Shown: positions 52,098 through 62,485, numbered from the stretch's first letter. The stretch is DNA of 64,000 nt from Kurthia gibsonii (GCF_006539985.1 NZ_BJOB01000008.1:1-64000); one strand, 5' to 3'. Notes: generated by a model not told the origin, from the sequence alone. Numbers and translations are program-made.

Positions 52098-52137
52098 AAG
52101 GAGGAACGACGGATATTTCACGTCATTTCTCCTCTTA
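52098..52137 (-). terminator. terminator after czrA
   Basis: GGAGAAATGACG and CGTCGTTCCTCC (minus strand), followed by TTTTCTTTC; overlaps the czrA stop. Confidence 0.7.
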
Positions 52138-52443
52138 CTCATGCATCGCATGATCAATCGCTTGGTGTAGTAAATCAATGACATGTTCGTCGTCATGTGA
52201 ATAGTACATCGTCGTGCCTTCTCGTCTAAACTTCACGAGACGTAAATTTTTTAAAAAACGAAGTTGGTGTGATACCGTAGATTGTCCAAGATTGAGTGCT
52301 TCTGCGATATCATTCACTGAACGTTCTGTACCACATAAATAATTTAAAATACGAATACGAGTTGGATCACTCAATGCTTTAAATGTTTGCGATACAACGA
52401 ATAATGTTTCTTCATCTAATTGTCGTTCACATATATGTTTCAT
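52135..52443 (-). CDS. czrA: ArsR-family metal sensor, CzrA type
   Basis: 102 residues from ATG 52443, 8 nt after GGAG. SmtB/ArsR winged helix: [59 protein letters not shown]. The C-terminal helix [19 protein letters not shown] offers the Asp/His ligands of the alpha-5 zinc/cobalt site seen in CzrA. Cys residues of the N-terminal CICER segment are not the ArsR-type alpha-3 pair. It follows czcD and should repress the operon until zinc or cobalt rises. Confidence 0.9.
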   Translation of the reverse strand: MKHICERQLDEETLFVVSQTFKALSDPTRIRILNYLCGTERSVNDIAEALNLGQSTVSHQLRFLKNLRLVKFRREGTTMYYSHDDEHVIDLLHQAIDHAMHE

Positions 52444-52454
52444 ACATATCACTC

Positions 52455-53384
52455 CTAATGATTATGCCCTGCATGTGGATCTAGCTCTACTTTCATCGTA
52501 CAGAATAAATCAGGTTGATGTGCAAGTGAGGCTGCTTCTAATTGAATTGTTACATGTTGAATATTCTCATGGGCTAGTTGATGTTCTAAATCTGCGAGTA
52601 ATTGTGAACTTTCAATTACGGTTAAATTATCTGGAACTACTAAGTGACATGTTAACGCATTTAAACGAGATGTAATTGTCCATACATGTAAATCGTGAAT
52701 ACCTTGTACTTCTTTTTTAGATTTTAGAATATCTACTAAGTGGTCAATCTCGATATCTTTTGGTGTTCCTTCCATTAACACATGAACTGAATCCATCGTC
52801 ACTTTAAAACCACTTCGTAAAATTAATATTGCGACAATAATACTTGCGATTGGATCAGCTATTCGCCAGTCAAAGAATAAAATACAAAGACCTGCAACAA
52901 TTGCACCGATTGAACCAAGCATATCTGAAATAACATGTAAATACGCACCACGCATATTTAAGTTCTCTTTCGTATCGGCACCGCGCATCATAATATATGC
53001 AACTAAGATGTTTACAAGTAATCCAATCGTACTGATAATTAACATACCTGTCGTTGAAACTTCAGGCGGATTTTTAAAGCGATCAAATGCTTCATAAAAA
53101 ATGTATAAAGCTACTAACATAAGTGTAACACCATTCACAACAGCCGCTAAAATTTCAAAACGTTTATAGCCATATGTTTTACCGTTATTCGAAACTTTTT
53201 GTGCAATTGTAAAAGCGATAAGCGCTATGGCTAATGATATCGAATCACTTAACATATGCCCTGCGTCGGATAGTAATGCTAAACTATTGGTTAAAAAACC
53301 ACCAACCATCTCAATAATCATGTACACTGTAATAATAATGAGTGAATACCATAGTATTTTCCGATTATTATTTTGCTCTTCCAT
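52455..53384 (-). CDS. czcD: CDF cation efflux transporter, CzcD type
   Basis: 309 residues from ATG 53384 (GGGGTG, 6 nt). Six membrane helices; the transport site is H-D-x-x-x-D-like in [20 protein letters not shown] (helix II) and [19 protein letters not shown] (helix V). The cytoplasmic ferredoxin-like domain follows ([40 protein letters not shown]) and a His tail (DPHAGHNH) that may bind zinc. Exports Zn/Co/Cd in exchange for protons. First gene of the czcD-czrA operon, preceded by a CzrA-like operator. Confidence 0.94.
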   Translation of the reverse strand: MEEQNNNRKILWYSLIIITVYMIIEMVGGFLTNSLALLSDAGHMLSDSISLAIALIAFTIAQKVSNNGKTYGYKRFEILAAVVNGVTLMLVALYIFYEAFDRFKNPPEVSTTGMLIISTIGLLVNILVAYIMMRGADTKENLNMRGAYLHVISDMLGSIGAIVAGLCILFFDWRIADPIASIIVAILILRSGFKVTMDSVHVLMEGTPKDIEIDHLVDILKSKKEVQGIHDLHVWTITSRLNALTCHLVVPDNLTVIESSQLLADLEHQLAHENIQHVTIQLEAASLAHQPDLFCTMKVELDPHAGHNH

Positions 53385-53398
53385 TTTCAACACCCCTT

Positions 53399-53420
53399 TA
53401 TATGAACATATAATCATATA
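53399..53420. promoter_or_regulatory. CzrA-type operator
   Basis: TATATG and CATATA arms 10 bp apart, within a TATGAACATATAATCATATA stretch; the ArsR/CzrA operator consensus is an imperfect 12-2-12 of the TGAACA type. It lies 15 bp before the czcD ATG. Confidence 0.65.
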
Positions 53421-53448
53421 CACATATTATAAGTAAATGGAAGCAAAG

Positions 53449-54336
53449 TCAAGCTTCCATCTCATCTTTACTCGCTATACTTTTTTTATAAGCAAGCGGG
53501 GTTTGTCCCATACGTTCTTTAAACTTCTCAATATAATAGCTTGTACTATTAAATCCCACTTCATAAGCTACTTCTGTAACATTATATTGTTGCAGATAAG
53601 TAAGGCTTTTTCGAATTCTATAGTCCATCACATATTGTAATGGTGTTGTATGTAAAATTCGTTTGAAATAACGACAACATTCCGAGCGGCTTAGCTGCCC
53701 TGCTTGTGCAATATTTTCTAAAATAATCGTTTCAGCATAATGTGTGTGAATCCATTGGAGCATCTGCTTCATACGCTCATTTTGAATAGGCTGTCTAAGT
53801 ACAATACCTTGTTGAAATCCTATAATCATCTCTTTCCAAAGCTGTGTTAGATGAATGGTTAAATCAAATTCAAATAACGGATGTTTCGTTTCAAGTAATG
53901 TATAGATTGCTTGTAAATGCGCCAACACTTGATTCGACCAACTTGTTGACTTCGTTAATCGCATGTAACTATTGGCTTGCAAATAAGGTTGAACATATGC
54001 TGCGTACAATTCATTCGACATTATAAATAGCGGCGAAACATTCAAACAGCGGTAAATACATGGATTTTTTGCATCATCTTTTGCACCATGTAGTTGTGCT
54101 TGATTAATAAAAAGCCCTTCTCCTTTTGAAACCGTCATATATTCTTCATTCACTTGAAATTGAGCTTCTCCTTGCAACACGACAATCCATTGCAATTCTT
54201 CATGCCAGTGAAGTGGAATATAACCATGTACATTCGCTTGAATCGTTGTTTCATAACAAGCAACAGGTAATGTTACCGTATGATGCTTGGTTAGTTCTTG
54301 TAGTTGTGCATTGAGTTGAAAATCGGTAATTTGCAC
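53449..54336 (-). CDS. AraC-family transcriptional regulator
   Basis: 295 residues. An N-terminal cupin effector domain (VHGYIPLHWHEELQWIVVLQ, EGLFINQAQLHGAKDDAKNP) and a C-terminal AraC DNA-binding domain with two helix-turn-helix parts: ENIAQAGQLSRSECCRYFKR and TEVAYEVGFNSTSYYIEKFK, then RMGQTPLAYKK. The neighbour gene 105 bp away on the opposite strand is an EamA transporter, so this is probably its regulator. Effector unknown. Confidence 0.92.
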   Translation of the reverse strand: MQITDFQLNAQLQELTKHHTVTLPVACYETTIQANVHGYIPLHWHEELQWIVVLQGEAQFQVNEEYMTVSKGEGLFINQAQLHGAKDDAKNPCIYRCLNVSPLFIMSNELYAAYVQPYLQANSYMRLTKSTSWSNQVLAHLQAIYTLLETKHPLFEFDLTIHLTQLWKEMIIGFQQGIVLRQPIQNERMKQMLQWIHTHYAETIILENIAQAGQLSRSECCRYFKRILHTTPLQYVMDYRIRKSLTYLQQYNVTEVAYEVGFNSTSYYIEKFKERMGQTPLAYKKSIASKDEMEA

Positions 54337-54440
54337 TGTCTCACCTCAATCTTGTTATACTTTTTTCATTAAATTCAGTATTTTCTAAGTAGATTATCCA
54401 TTATTATAACATGAAGAACGTATAAAAAAGGAGAATCGAG

Positions 54441-55361
54441 ATGAAACGAACTGCTCGAAAAATCGGCCTCATCCTCGTAACAGTGGGCGCTCTCTTTTGG
54501 GGTGTCGGAGGAACAGTTGCACAAAAACTATTTCAAAACTATGCAGTTGACGTCAACTGGCTTGTTACAACAAGATTGCTCATCGCTGGTATTTTATTGT
54601 TAACTGTACAATTTTTCTTAAAAGACCGAAAACAAATCTTTCAAATATGGCAACATAAACATACAGCATTACAACTCATTATTTTCGGCATCATTGGTAT
54701 GCTTGCTGTACAGTACACGTATATGATATCCATCAATTATGGGAATGCGGCAGTTGCGACATTATTACAATATTTAGCGCCTGTCATGATTATTCTCTAT
54801 CTTGTCTTACGTCGACAATCCGTCTTAACAAAAAAAGACGTGATTACCGTAACGCTTGCTCTGCTCGGTTGCTTTTTCCTCTTAACGAACGGTTCCATTT
54901 CGAATCTATCCGTCCCAACACCTGCTATTATTTGGGGAATTTTATCGGGCGTCGCACTTGCCTTTTATACATTGTATGCCGTTCGTCTACTCGCTCATTT
55001 CGATTCACTCGTCGTTGTTGGTTGGGCAATGGTCATCGGTGGCTTCATGCTTAGTTTCATTCATCCACCATGGGCAGTTGATTTATCACAATTCGATGTA
55101 GATGGTTATATCTATCTTATTTTCGTCATCATTTTCGGTACGATGTTAGCATTTTGGTTTTATATCGAGAGCTTACACAGTTTATCACCGAAAGAGACGA
55201 GTTTATTAAGTAGTCTAGAACCGCTTGCTGCTGTTTTAACCACCGTGTTCTGGCTACAAGAACATTTCGGTTTTTGGCAATGGATTGGAACAGCTTGTAT
55301 TCTATTCATGATTTTACTGCTGGCACTCGGTACAAAAACACCTGAACTTTCTGATGATTAA
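54441..55361 (+). CDS. EamA/DMT-superfamily transporter
   Basis: 306 residues; AAAAAGGAGAATCGAG precedes the ATG. Ten membrane helices in two EamA repeats ([19 protein letters not shown] onward, and [19 protein letters not shown] onward), with the family's helix 4 [20 protein letters not shown] and the [20 protein letters not shown] of repeat two. DMT family members export amino acids or other small molecules, and some import. It is divergent from an AraC regulator, which probably controls it. A strong terminator follows. Confidence 0.92.
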   Translation: MKRTARKIGLILVTVGALFWGVGGTVAQKLFQNYAVDVNWLVTTRLLIAGILLLTVQFFLKDRKQIFQIWQHKHTALQLIIFGIIGMLAVQYTYMISINYGNAAVATLLQYLAPVMIILYLVLRRQSVLTKKDVITVTLALLGCFFLLTNGSISNLSVPTPAIIWGILSGVALAFYTLYAVRLLAHFDSLVVVGWAMVIGGFMLSFIHPPWAVDLSQFDVDGYIYLIFVIIFGTMLAFWFYIESLHSLSPKETSLLSSLEPLAAVLTTVFWLQEHFGFWQWIGTACILFMILLLALGTKTPELSDD

Positions 55362-55407
55362 AAAAAGGAACTTCCACACAATCTATACTGTGTAGAAGTT
55401 CCTTTTT
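55362..55407. terminator. bidirectional terminator
   Basis: AAAAAGGAACTTCCACACA and TGTGTAGAAGTTCCTTTTT, one mismatch, 8-nt loop; between EamA and the converging CDF gene. Confidence 0.92.
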
Positions 55408-55409
55408 CA

Positions 55410-56327
55410 TTATAATTCCGCTGGTGTCTGTACTACTTCTGTTTCAGCGTACCACGGATTAAGGTGGACTAACACTTCTGTTACTTCTTCATCGCGCGCC
55501 ATAATTTGTTTTTTAATTTCACGACAGACATCATGTCCTTGTTGAATCGTTAAGTCTGCTTGAATGCCCACACGTACATCGACTAGTACATAATGTCCAT
55601 GATTACGCGCACGAATACTATCAATTCGTTTGACATACGTAATTTGCTTTATTGTTTCAAAATATTGATGACTTCTCTCTAACGGAATACTTGCTTCCAT
55701 TAAAATATCAATCGATTCTTTCATCATACCAATCGCTAATTTTAAAATCAGTAGTGCGACAATGATACCTGCAACAGGATCACCATATGCAGCGTAGGGA
55801 ATTGCGATAATGTATTGATTAATGAGCGCGATGCCGATACCGACAACTGCTGCTAATGAGGCATAGACATCGGCTAAATGGTCATAAGCTGTCGCAATTA
55901 ATCCCTTGCTACGTTCTTTTCGTCCAATGCGAATCGTATAGACATAGAGCCATGCTTTCCATAAAAGTGAAATAACGGCTGCAACAAAGGCAAGAATATG
56001 TGCTTCTGTCGCTGGTTCAAATAAAGCAAGAATGGATTCATACCCAATATAAACTGCTGCCATCATTAAAATAATGGACACAAAGGCGGAAGATACAACT
56101 TCTGCTTTTCCATGTCCATAAGGATGGTCTTCATCTGCTGGTTGATTTGAGATTTTCATGGAGCCTAATGATACCGCAGAAGCAACAACGTCTGCTGCGT
56201 TATGTATTCCATCAGCGAGGAGAACTTGGCTCTTGAATACGACGCCTGAAATGATTTTTAAAATCGTTAAACAAATATTGCTAATGACACTCACCCAAGC
56301 GGCGAATAATGATTGTTGTTTGTCCAA
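55410..56327 (-). CDS. CDF-family cation efflux transporter, FieF/YeaB type
   Basis: 305 residues from TTG 56327, 5-7 nt after GGAGGGG; an ATG at 56351 and an earlier frame opening lack such a site. Six membrane helices with the paired transport motifs SQVLLADGIHNAADVVASAV (D-x-x-x-D, with His) and YDHLADVYASLAAVVGIGIA (HxxxD-like). DEDHPYGHGKAEVVS lies in loop 2-3. The C-terminal cytoplasmic domain (YFETIKQITYVKRIDSIRAR, VDVRVGIQADLTIQQGHDVC) is present. Likely exports Fe/Zn/Mn. Unlike the czcD gene it has no adjacent regulator or recognised operator. Monocistronic. Confidence 0.92.
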   Translation of the reverse strand: MDKQQSLFAAWVSVISNICLTILKIISGVVFKSQVLLADGIHNAADVVASAVSLGSMKISNQPADEDHPYGHGKAEVVSSAFVSIILMMAAVYIGYESILALFEPATEAHILAFVAAVISLLWKAWLYVYTIRIGRKERSKGLIATAYDHLADVYASLAAVVGIGIALINQYIIAIPYAAYGDPVAGIIVALLILKLAIGMMKESIDILMEASIPLERSHQYFETIKQITYVKRIDSIRARNHGHYVLVDVRVGIQADLTIQQGHDVCREIKKQIMARDEEVTEVLVHLNPWYAETEVVQTPAEL

Positions 56328-56483
56328 AAGAACCCCTCCAAATAATGACATCTGATGTCGAAAGTGCTTTCGTATCATATCAAACAAAATCGCTCTTAGT
56401 CTATACAAAAATTTTTTCCGTTATTACGTATTTTTTAAATAAAGAAAAAAAGTTTCTTATCGGCAAAAAAGAAGCTTTTATAA

Positions 56484-56523
56484 AAAAACTAAGCTAAACA
56501 CTTCATATAAAAGCGTTTAGCTT
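56484..56523 (-). terminator. terminator after the GNAT gene
   Basis: AAGCTAAACACTT and AAGCGTTTAGCTT, 7-nt loop, one mismatch; on the minus strand AGTTTTTTT follows. Confidence 0.75.
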
Positions 56524-56597
56524 ACTCATTCTTTCCTTTTGGAAAAATTCTTTTCTTTTTCATCTTTTCCTATTACAGAAAAAATAATTCTTTTGGA

Positions 56598-57101
56598 CTA
56601 GACGTCTTTCCCCATCATATACAGGTCAAAGTATTGGTCATTCCAATACGTTTCATTCTTCAATGTACCTTCAATAACAAAGCCAAGCTTAATGTAAAGT
56701 GCTACAGCCTTTAAATTATCTGCACGCGTATCTAAACGAATCTTCGTAATGAATGGCTGCTCTCTCGCCCATTGAACGAGCTTCTTCATAAGAATTGTAC
56801 CAATTCCCTTACTGTGTTGTGCTTTTTCAACGACAATACCAAGTTCTGTTACATGACGTGCTTTTATTTTGTGGGATGTTGTCATCGTACCAATCGCAAT
56901 AATACGTCCTTCATCTTTCACAAGTAGCATATACTGACTATCATCTTGTGCGTCATGTTCAATCGCTTCACGCTGTTCTTCCACTGTTAATGGATATTCA
57001 TCTTGTTCAAAACTTAAATATGATGTTTCACCACCAACACGATTATAAAATGCAACAATCTCTGCCGCATCTTCTACTGTTGGTTTTATATATTCAACCA
57101 T
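56598..57101 (-). CDS. GNAT-family N-acetyltransferase
   Basis: 167 residues from ATG 57101, 6 nt after GGGGTG. The acetyl-CoA motif is VVEKAQHSKGIGTILMKKLV (QHSKGIG), followed by IRLDTRADNLKAVALYIKLG and FVIEGTLKNETYWNDQYFDL. The final part (NETYWNDQYFDLYMMG) is typical of acetyltransferases related to RimJ/RimL or spermidine/phosphinothricin enzymes. Substrate unknown. Gene stands alone downstream of the thiamin operon, with its own terminator. Confidence 0.9.
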   Translation of the reverse strand: MVEYIKPTVEDAAEIVAFYNRVGGETSYLSFEQDEYPLTVEEQREAIEHDAQDDSQYMLLVKDEGRIIAIGTMTTSHKIKARHVTELGIVVEKAQHSKGIGTILMKKLVQWAREQPFITKIRLDTRADNLKAVALYIKLGFVIEGTLKNETYWNDQYFDLYMMGKDV

Positions 57102-57145
57102 GTTCTTCACCCCATACTTATTATACCCAAGCTAAAGTATTCTGG

Positions 57146-58156
57146 TTAAAAATATTTGTAATATAATTTTTTTGCAGTGAGAACATCTTTTGTGCCATGA
57201 ACAAACACACGTCCGTCTTGAAATACGACGAGTGTATAAGGCTTTGCATCAATGCGAATGAGATAGTCGTTTTGTGTATAATTTTGCCCTTGTAATGTTT
57301 CTGCAAACTGAGCTAAAGACCAATTTTCTCGTTGATTCATACGCAGTTGAACCGTATCACGTCCACACAATATCGCTGTTTTCAGTTGATTGTCTGCTTG
57401 TAAATAGGGATGTGTTGCATGAGATGAGCAACAAGGACAAGCTGGGTCTTTTAAGCTTTGTACACGCACTTCGGCTATTTCATTCTTCCATAAATCTGTT
57501 GAAATAAGTGTACCGCGTAGTGCATCATATTGTTTTGCTAGAATTTTTAATAGTTCCGTCATTTGCCAGACGACAACTTGTGATACAGCAGGTGCGATAA
57601 TTCCCGCTGTGTCACACGTCGCACTGCCAAGTGGAATCTTTTGCATTAAACAATGCAAACAGGGTGTCTCATTCGGTAAAAAAGTATAGGAAAGACCGTA
57701 TGAACCGACACATGCACCGTAAATCCATGGAATCTGTTGCTGATAGGCGAAGTCATTGACTATAAAACGAATATCAAAATTATCTGTCGCATCAATGATG
57801 ACGTCGACTTGTTTAAATTGTGTTAAAAAAGCAGGACTGACATCTTCTATGTACGCATCAATTTGAACGGATTGATTGATGGCGCGTAGATGTTGATGTG
57901 CGGCAACCGCCTTTGGCAAACCTTGTTCAGCATCTTGTTCATGATAGAGTGTTTGACGTTGTAAATTAGAGTAGTCGACATAATCTCGGTCAACAATCGA
58001 CAGATGTCCAACACCTGCTCGCACACATTGTTCTGTTATTTGACTGCCTAATGCACCAAGACCTATCACAAGGATATGTGCATCTTGTAATGCTTGCTGC
58101 CCTGTTGTGCCAATCGGTTCAAACAGAATTTGACGTGAATAACGTACACTATCCAA
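57146..58156 (-). CDS. thiF: sulfur-carrier adenylyltransferase ThiF
   Basis: 336 residues of the ThiF/MoeB/E1 family. Adenylates the C-terminal Gly-Gly of ThiS so that sulfur can be added. Residues seen: [20 protein letters not shown] (nucleotide-binding), [34 protein letters not shown], and two CxxC pairs for zinc (CLHC and CPCC). The extra C-terminal 80 residues ([15 protein letters not shown] at the end) are longer than in E. coli ThiF but usual in Firmicutes. Last gene of the operon; it overlaps thiG by 8 nt. Confidence 0.95.
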   Translation of the reverse strand: MDSVRYSRQILFEPIGTTGQQALQDAHILVIGLGALGSQITEQCVRAGVGHLSIVDRDYVDYSNLQRQTLYHEQDAEQGLPKAVAAHQHLRAINQSVQIDAYIEDVSPAFLTQFKQVDVIIDATDNFDIRFIVNDFAYQQQIPWIYGACVGSYGLSYTFLPNETPCLHCLMQKIPLGSATCDTAGIIAPAVSQVVVWQMTELLKILAKQYDALRGTLISTDLWKNEIAEVRVQSLKDPACPCCSSHATHPYLQADNQLKTAILCGRDTVQLRMNQRENWSLAQFAETLQGQNYTQNDYLIRIDAKPYTLVVFQDGRVFVHGTKDVLTAKKLYYKYF

Positions 58157-58919
58157 TCGGACTCATTCCTTTTTGCGGACTACTCGCAATACCATATTCT
58201 TTTTTCGGAATGGCTCCTGCTTCATAGCCCATGCGCCCTGCTTCAATCGCATACTTCATTGCGCGTGCCATTTGAATTGGATTTTGTGCGCCACTTACTG
58301 CTGTATTTAATAAGACACCGTCTGCACCTAACTGCATCGCATAAGCCGCATCTGCTGGTGTGCCAATCCCTGCATCGACAATGACAGGCACTGTTGATTG
58401 TTCCATAATGAATTGTAAGTTCAGCGGATTAATAACACCTTGACCTGAACCGATTGGTGAAGCACCTGGCATGATGGCATGTGCACCAAGCTCTTGTAAA
58501 TGGCGTGCGAGTACCACGTCATCTGACGTATAAGGTAATACGATAAAGCCAAGTTCTAATAATTTCTCTGTTGCCTTCAATGTTTCAATTGGATCTGGTA
58601 ATAAACTACGGTCACAACCAATCACTTCGACTTTAATCATGTCACATAACCCAGATGCTTTTGCGAGTTGTGCAATTCGAACAGCTTCTTCTGCCGTTTT
58701 TGCACCTGCTGTATTCGGTAATAGTGTATATTTTGATACATCAATTTTTTCTAATAAATTCGGTTGTGTCGGTTCAAAAATATTCATACGACGAACTGCG
58801 AATGTAAGGATTTCTGTTTCCGACGCTGCAATCGCCTGTTGTTGTACATCAAAATCTGTAAATTTCCCTGTTCCTAATAATAAACGTGATGTGAATTGTT
58901 TTTCTCCAATAGTTAACAT
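58149..58919 (-). CDS. thiG: thiazole synthase ThiG
   Basis: 256 residues, a TIM barrel that joins deoxyxylulose-5-phosphate, dehydroglycine and ThiS thiocarboxylate to make the thiazole ring. The Schiff-base lysine lies in [10 protein letters not shown]. Other family segments: [100 protein letters not shown]. Full length. It follows thiS after one nt. Confidence 0.97.
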   Translation of the reverse strand: MLTIGEKQFTSRLLLGTGKFTDFDVQQQAIAASETEILTFAVRRMNIFEPTQPNLLEKIDVSKYTLLPNTAGAKTAEEAVRIAQLAKASGLCDMIKVEVIGCDRSLLPDPIETLKATEKLLELGFIVLPYTSDDVVLARHLQELGAHAIMPGASPIGSGQGVINPLNLQFIMEQSTVPVIVDAGIGTPADAAYAMQLGADGVLLNTAVSGAQNPIQMARAMKYAIEAGRMGYEAGAIPKKEYGIASSPQKGMSPIG

Positions 58920-58920
58920 A

Positions 58921-59121
58921 TTAACCGCCTCCTACGAATGTTACGATTTCGAATGAATCGCTTGGTTGAATTGCTCGTTCATGCTCATCTGCCTGTAAAA
59001 TGACACCGTTTTGTTCCACGATGATGACTTTCGATTGAAGTGCTAAAAAATCGACAAGTGCTGCGACTGTCTGTACTTCCTCTGGTACATCGATAAAATG
59101 ACCGTTTACACGTAATTGCAC
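58921..59121 (-). CDS. thiS: sulfur carrier protein ThiS
   Basis: 66 residues, ubiquitin-like. It ends in the mandatory Gly-Gly (IVTFVGGG) that is adenylated by ThiF and then thiocarboxylated. The rest ([27 protein letters not shown]) fits ThiS. It overlaps the end of thiO by 16 nt, the usual order thiO-thiS-thiG-thiF. Confidence 0.95.
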   Translation of the reverse strand: MQLRVNGHFIDVPEEVQTVAALVDFLALQSKVIIVEQNGVILQADEHERAIQPSDSFEIVTFVGGG

Positions 59122-60185
59122 GTATTTGTCACCTCCTCTAATTGATTTGCCATATATTCACCTGTAATGGCACTGAGTAAAATACCATTTCTGTAATGTC
59201 CAACCGCACACCATAATCCTTTTGTTGTCGCATGTTGTGCCATAAGTGGTCGTTCTAAAGAACAGTCTGGACGCAAACCTGCCCAGCTCGTTTTAAAGGT
59301 CGCCTGTTGAAGTGCTGGTACAAGTTCAAAAGCTTGATTTAATAGATGTTGCACACTCGCTGCTTCCACGTGCTTTGTTACGTCACCTCGCTTCATCGTT
59401 GCTCCAATGACGTAATGACCGCCTCGTTTTGGTGCAATATAAAATCGTTCTCGAAATAGTGGCACTTGTAAAATCGGTTCATAACTATGCAAGCAAACGA
59501 CTTCCCCCTTCACAGGAATCGCTTCAATTTCAAAATGTTGTTGCAGCGGCTGGTTTGATGCGCCCGTTGCTAGTATGATTTGTTTCGTTTCCAACATGCC
59601 TGCTGTTGTTTGCACACCACATACTTCTCCTTGCTGTTCTATAATCTGGGTCACTTCCGTATGTTCGTAAATGGCACAACCAAGTGCTGCGGCACTCGCG
59701 GCATAGCCTTTTGTTAAGTCCTTTGCAAGTACATGCCCATCATCTCGGCAAAATACACCACCATATAATTTAGATGACACTGCTGGTTCTATCTGCTGTA
59801 CTTGTGCCATCGTCATCGCTTCACACACTTCACCACACGCACTTTGCCAGTTCATAATGTCATGAATGCGCGCGAGTTCTTGTTCTGTATGAGCGATGCG
59901 CAAGATCCCTTTTTGCTCATAACCAATATCAATGCCTGAGAGTGTACGAATTTCTTCTTGAAGTTTCGGAAATAAGCGGCGGCTTTTTTGCGCGAGATGA
60001 AAGAGTGGATCTTCCGCATCCCACTCTGCTTGTACACCGAGTAAACCAGCAGCCGCAGATGAAGCACCACTGCCAATCATCTGTTTTTCGATGATGGCTA
60101 CTCGCTTGTTTCGTTTAGAAAGCGAATAGGCGATTGAACTGCCGATTGCACCGCCGCCAATGATGATGACATCATAATTCTTCAT
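59106..60185 (-). CDS. thiO: glycine oxidase ThiO
   Basis: 359-residue FAD enzyme that oxidises glycine to the imine used by ThiG. The FAD-binding start is DVIIIGGGAIGSSIAYSLSK, then IEKQMIGSGASSAAAGLLG. Further segments are GEVVCLHSYEP, TSWAGLRPDCSLERPLMA and AVGHYRNGILLSAITGEYMA at the end, as in B. subtilis ThiO. Its use explains why no thiH (the tyrosine lyase alternative) is present. It overlaps tenI by 14 nt. Confidence 0.96.
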   Translation of the reverse strand: MKNYDVIIIGGGAIGSSIAYSLSKRNKRVAIIEKQMIGSGASSAAAGLLGVQAEWDAEDPLFHLAQKSRRLFPKLQEEIRTLSGIDIGYEQKGILRIAHTEQELARIHDIMNWQSACGEVCEAMTMAQVQQIEPAVSSKLYGGVFCRDDGHVLAKDLTKGYAASAAALGCAIYEHTEVTQIIEQQGEVCGVQTTAGMLETKQIILATGASNQPLQQHFEIEAIPVKGEVVCLHSYEPILQVPLFRERFYIAPKRGGHYVIGATMKRGDVTKHVEAASVQHLLNQAFELVPALQQATFKTSWAGLRPDCSLERPLMAQHATTKGLWCAVGHYRNGILLSAITGEYMANQLEEVTNTCNYV

Positions 60186-60750
60186 AGTTCTCCCTCATTT
60201 CACGATAAATTTTTAATATGTCACAACCATTTTCTGCCTCCCAAAAACCCGAGCGAATCGCTATTCTTTCACTTTTCACAAGATGTACGTTGTGGGGCGT
60301 AATCCCTCCTAATGCAATATACGGACGCTTCGCTGTTTGGAGAATATCTGCTGCTAAAGGAATCGCATCTTTTTTACAACTTGTATGAAAAATCGGTGAT
60401 AACATACATTGATCCGCCTCACTCTTATGTAATTCTTCAATAGAATGAACTGATTCGATAATTGAAAATTCTGAAAAGCGCACGCGAATTACGGGAATAG
60501 GTAGACTTCTGTAACCAACTTGAACGGTTTGAATTTGATGTGCATGGGCAACATCTAACCGATCATGGACGACCATTTTATGAAGGGGAAAACCAGCTTG
60601 TAGACACTGATCTATAAGCTGGTATAACTCCTTTGCTGTGCGCTCATATTCACGAAAATGTAGCGCGTCTATTTCGGTTTCTGCCTGCATGACACGTTTT
60701 ACAAACTGTTCATTCGTCTGCTTGCCATCTGAAAGAACATGAATCTTCAT
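60172..60750 (-). CDS. tenI: thiazole tautomerase TenI
   Basis: 192-residue TIM-barrel protein of the ThiE/TenI family. ALHFREYERTAKELYQLIDQ, PLHKMVVHDRLDVAHAHQIQ, VQVGYRSLPI, then HTSCKKDAIPLA and YIALGGITPHNVHLV. The thiamin-phosphate synthase loop residues (pyrimidine diphosphate binding) are weak. Together with its place before thiO this points to TenI, which aromatises the thiazole product. A ThiE-type activity cannot be fully excluded. ATG directly follows the thiY stop. Confidence 0.88.
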   Translation of the reverse strand: MKIHVLSDGKQTNEQFVKRVMQAETEIDALHFREYERTAKELYQLIDQCLQAGFPLHKMVVHDRLDVAHAHQIQTVQVGYRSLPIPVIRVRFSEFSIIESVHSIEELHKSEADQCMLSPIFHTSCKKDAIPLAADILQTAKRPYIALGGITPHNVHLVKSERIAIRSGFWEAENGCDILKIYREMRENYEEL

Positions 60751-61746
60751 CTACTTCACCAGTTCTTTATATAGCTCGTCTGTTGGCACCATTTTGTCGG
60801 CAATTTTTTGTTGAACGAGCCACTCATTTTGCTTTTCCCAGCTGGCTGGATTATCCGATAAGAACGGCTCTTCCTTCGTCTCCATCTTATCTGTTACAAT
60901 CTTCAAGCTTTTTTCCTCGATACTTTTCGTCAGTGGGAATTGGTCTTTCTCTTGATGATCTAATAGAATAGCAAGCGATTCATCTGGATTCTTCTTCGTA
61001 TAATCAAATCCTTGTTTCGCTGCTTCTAAAAATGCTTTTAATGTTGCTTCGTCTTTCGCAATCGTACGGTCACTTGCTACGAAGACGATTTCATGACTCT
61101 TTGGTACACCGAATTCCGATGGGTCCATTGTTGAAATCGGATAGCCCTTTTCCTCCATGACAGGTAGCTCATGGTTAATTAGACCACCTGCTAAAACATC
61201 CACTTTTTTCGTAATGAGTGCGGATACTAATTCAAAGCCGACGTCGACTAACTTCACTTGATTCGGGTCGCCCCCATCTTCTTTTACCATCGCTTTAATT
61301 GTCGCTTCACTTAATGGTGTACCGCCATAACCAACTGTTTTTCCTTCTAAATCGCGTGGGCGCTGAATATTCGATTCTTTTAGTGACATCAATTGACTAA
61401 GTGGTGATTGGACAATCGTACCAATCGACTGAATCGGAACTCCTTCATTCGCACGTGCCATAATGACATCTTGCTGATAGTAAATACCAATGGTTGATTT
61501 TCCAGCAGCTGTTAAAGTCAGTGGGTCCGTTGGATTCGATGGATATTGTAGTTTGACATCTAACCCTTTTTCTTTAAAATAACCTTTTTCCATCGCTACA
61601 TAGAGAAAGCTATGAATCGCATTCGGATACCAATCGAGCATAACCGTCACTTCTTTTAATTCTTTACCATCTTTTGCTTTACTTGAACAACCTGCTAATA
61701 CGACAACTAACAAACTACATAGTACGAAAAATTTCATCAAACGCAT
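60751..61746 (-). CDS. thiY: thiamin-precursor ABC transporter, substrate-binding lipoprotein ThiY
   Basis: 331 residues from ATG 61746 (GGAGGAAAG, 8 nt). Lipobox VVLAGC at residues 14-19. The NMT1/THI5-like binding fold follows: VTVMLDWYPNAIHSFLYVAM, EKGYFKEKGLDVKLQYPSNP, YYQQDVIMARANEGVPIQSI, and VDVLAGGLINHELPVMEEKG. In Bacillus the same protein binds N-formyl-aminopyrimidine for salvage. It overlaps the end of thiX by 32 nt. Secreted and membrane-anchored partner of ThiX and ThiZ. Confidence 0.93.
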   Translation of the reverse strand: MRLMKFFVLCSLLVVVLAGCSSKAKDGKELKEVTVMLDWYPNAIHSFLYVAMEKGYFKEKGLDVKLQYPSNPTDPLTLTAAGKSTIGIYYQQDVIMARANEGVPIQSIGTIVQSPLSQLMSLKESNIQRPRDLEGKTVGYGGTPLSEATIKAMVKEDGGDPNQVKLVDVGFELVSALITKKVDVLAGGLINHELPVMEEKGYPISTMDPSEFGVPKSHEIVFVASDRTIAKDEATLKAFLEAAKQGFDYTKKNPDESLAILLDHQEKDQFPLTKSIEEKSLKIVTDKMETKEEPFLSDNPASWEKQNEWLVQQKIADKMVPTDELYKELVK

Positions 61747-62485
61747 TAATCTTTCCTCCAAACGATATATTTTTTTCAATGATTCGAATGATGAAGACAG
61801 CGATGATCGCCATCGTAGATAATAGAACGATGGGCGCAAATACACCTGCTCCGTCTAACTGTGTCATCATTCGTTTACTGAAGTAACCGAGACCTGCCTG
61901 TGCTCCGAGCCACTCCCCAACAGCTGCGCCGATAATACTGAGCGGTACAGCGATTTTAAAAGCAGAGAATAGCTGTGGTAGCGCTGACGGAAGTTGTAGC
62001 TTCCAAAAAATTTGCCATTTTGTCGCCCCGTACGTTCGCATGAGTTCTTCTAGTTCACGCTTTGTGCTACGCAGTCCATCAAACATACTCATCGCAATCG
62101 GGAAAAACGCAATGAGGACGGTCACAAGCACCTTACTCCAAATCGTGTAACCGAACCATAAAACAAAAATGGGCGCGAGTGCTGTAATGGGAATCGTCTG
62201 TGACGCGACGAGTAGCGGATAGAATGCGCGCTCCGACCAATGACTGAGGTGCATCATAATCGCGAGACCAATGCCTAAAATAATTGAAATTAGTAAACCA
62301 ATCCAAAGTACTTGTAGTGTTGCAGGTAAATGGACGGTAAATAGAGCTTCTCTAAAATCCCACATCTTTTGTAAGATGGCCGTTGGAGACGGTAAGATGT
62401 ACATCTCATTTAGCCAGCGCGCAAATACTTCCCAAATGAGTAGCAGTCCAACACTCACATAAATCGCAGGTGCATTTTTTCTCAT
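61715..62485 (-). CDS. thiX: thiamin-precursor ABC transporter, permease ThiX
   Basis: 256 residues with six membrane helices. The inner-membrane binding-protein-dependent transport signature is the EAA-like loop in ELEELMRTYGATKWQIFWKL, then PSALPQLFSAFKIAVPLSII, GAAVGEWLGAQAGLGYFSKR. It pairs with ThiY and ThiZ. Its start overlaps the thiZ stop by 4 nt (ATGA). The stretch to the end of thiY is one overlapping cluster. Confidence 0.93.
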   Translation of the reverse strand: MRKNAPAIYVSVGLLLIWEVFARWLNEMYILPSPTAILQKMWDFREALFTVHLPATLQVLWIGLLISIILGIGLAIMMHLSHWSERAFYPLLVASQTIPITALAPIFVLWFGYTIWSKVLVTVLIAFFPIAMSMFDGLRSTKRELEELMRTYGATKWQIFWKLQLPSALPQLFSAFKIAVPLSIIGAAVGEWLGAQAGLGYFSKRMMTQLDGAGVFAPIVLLSTMAIIAVFIIRIIEKNISFGGKINAFDEIFRTM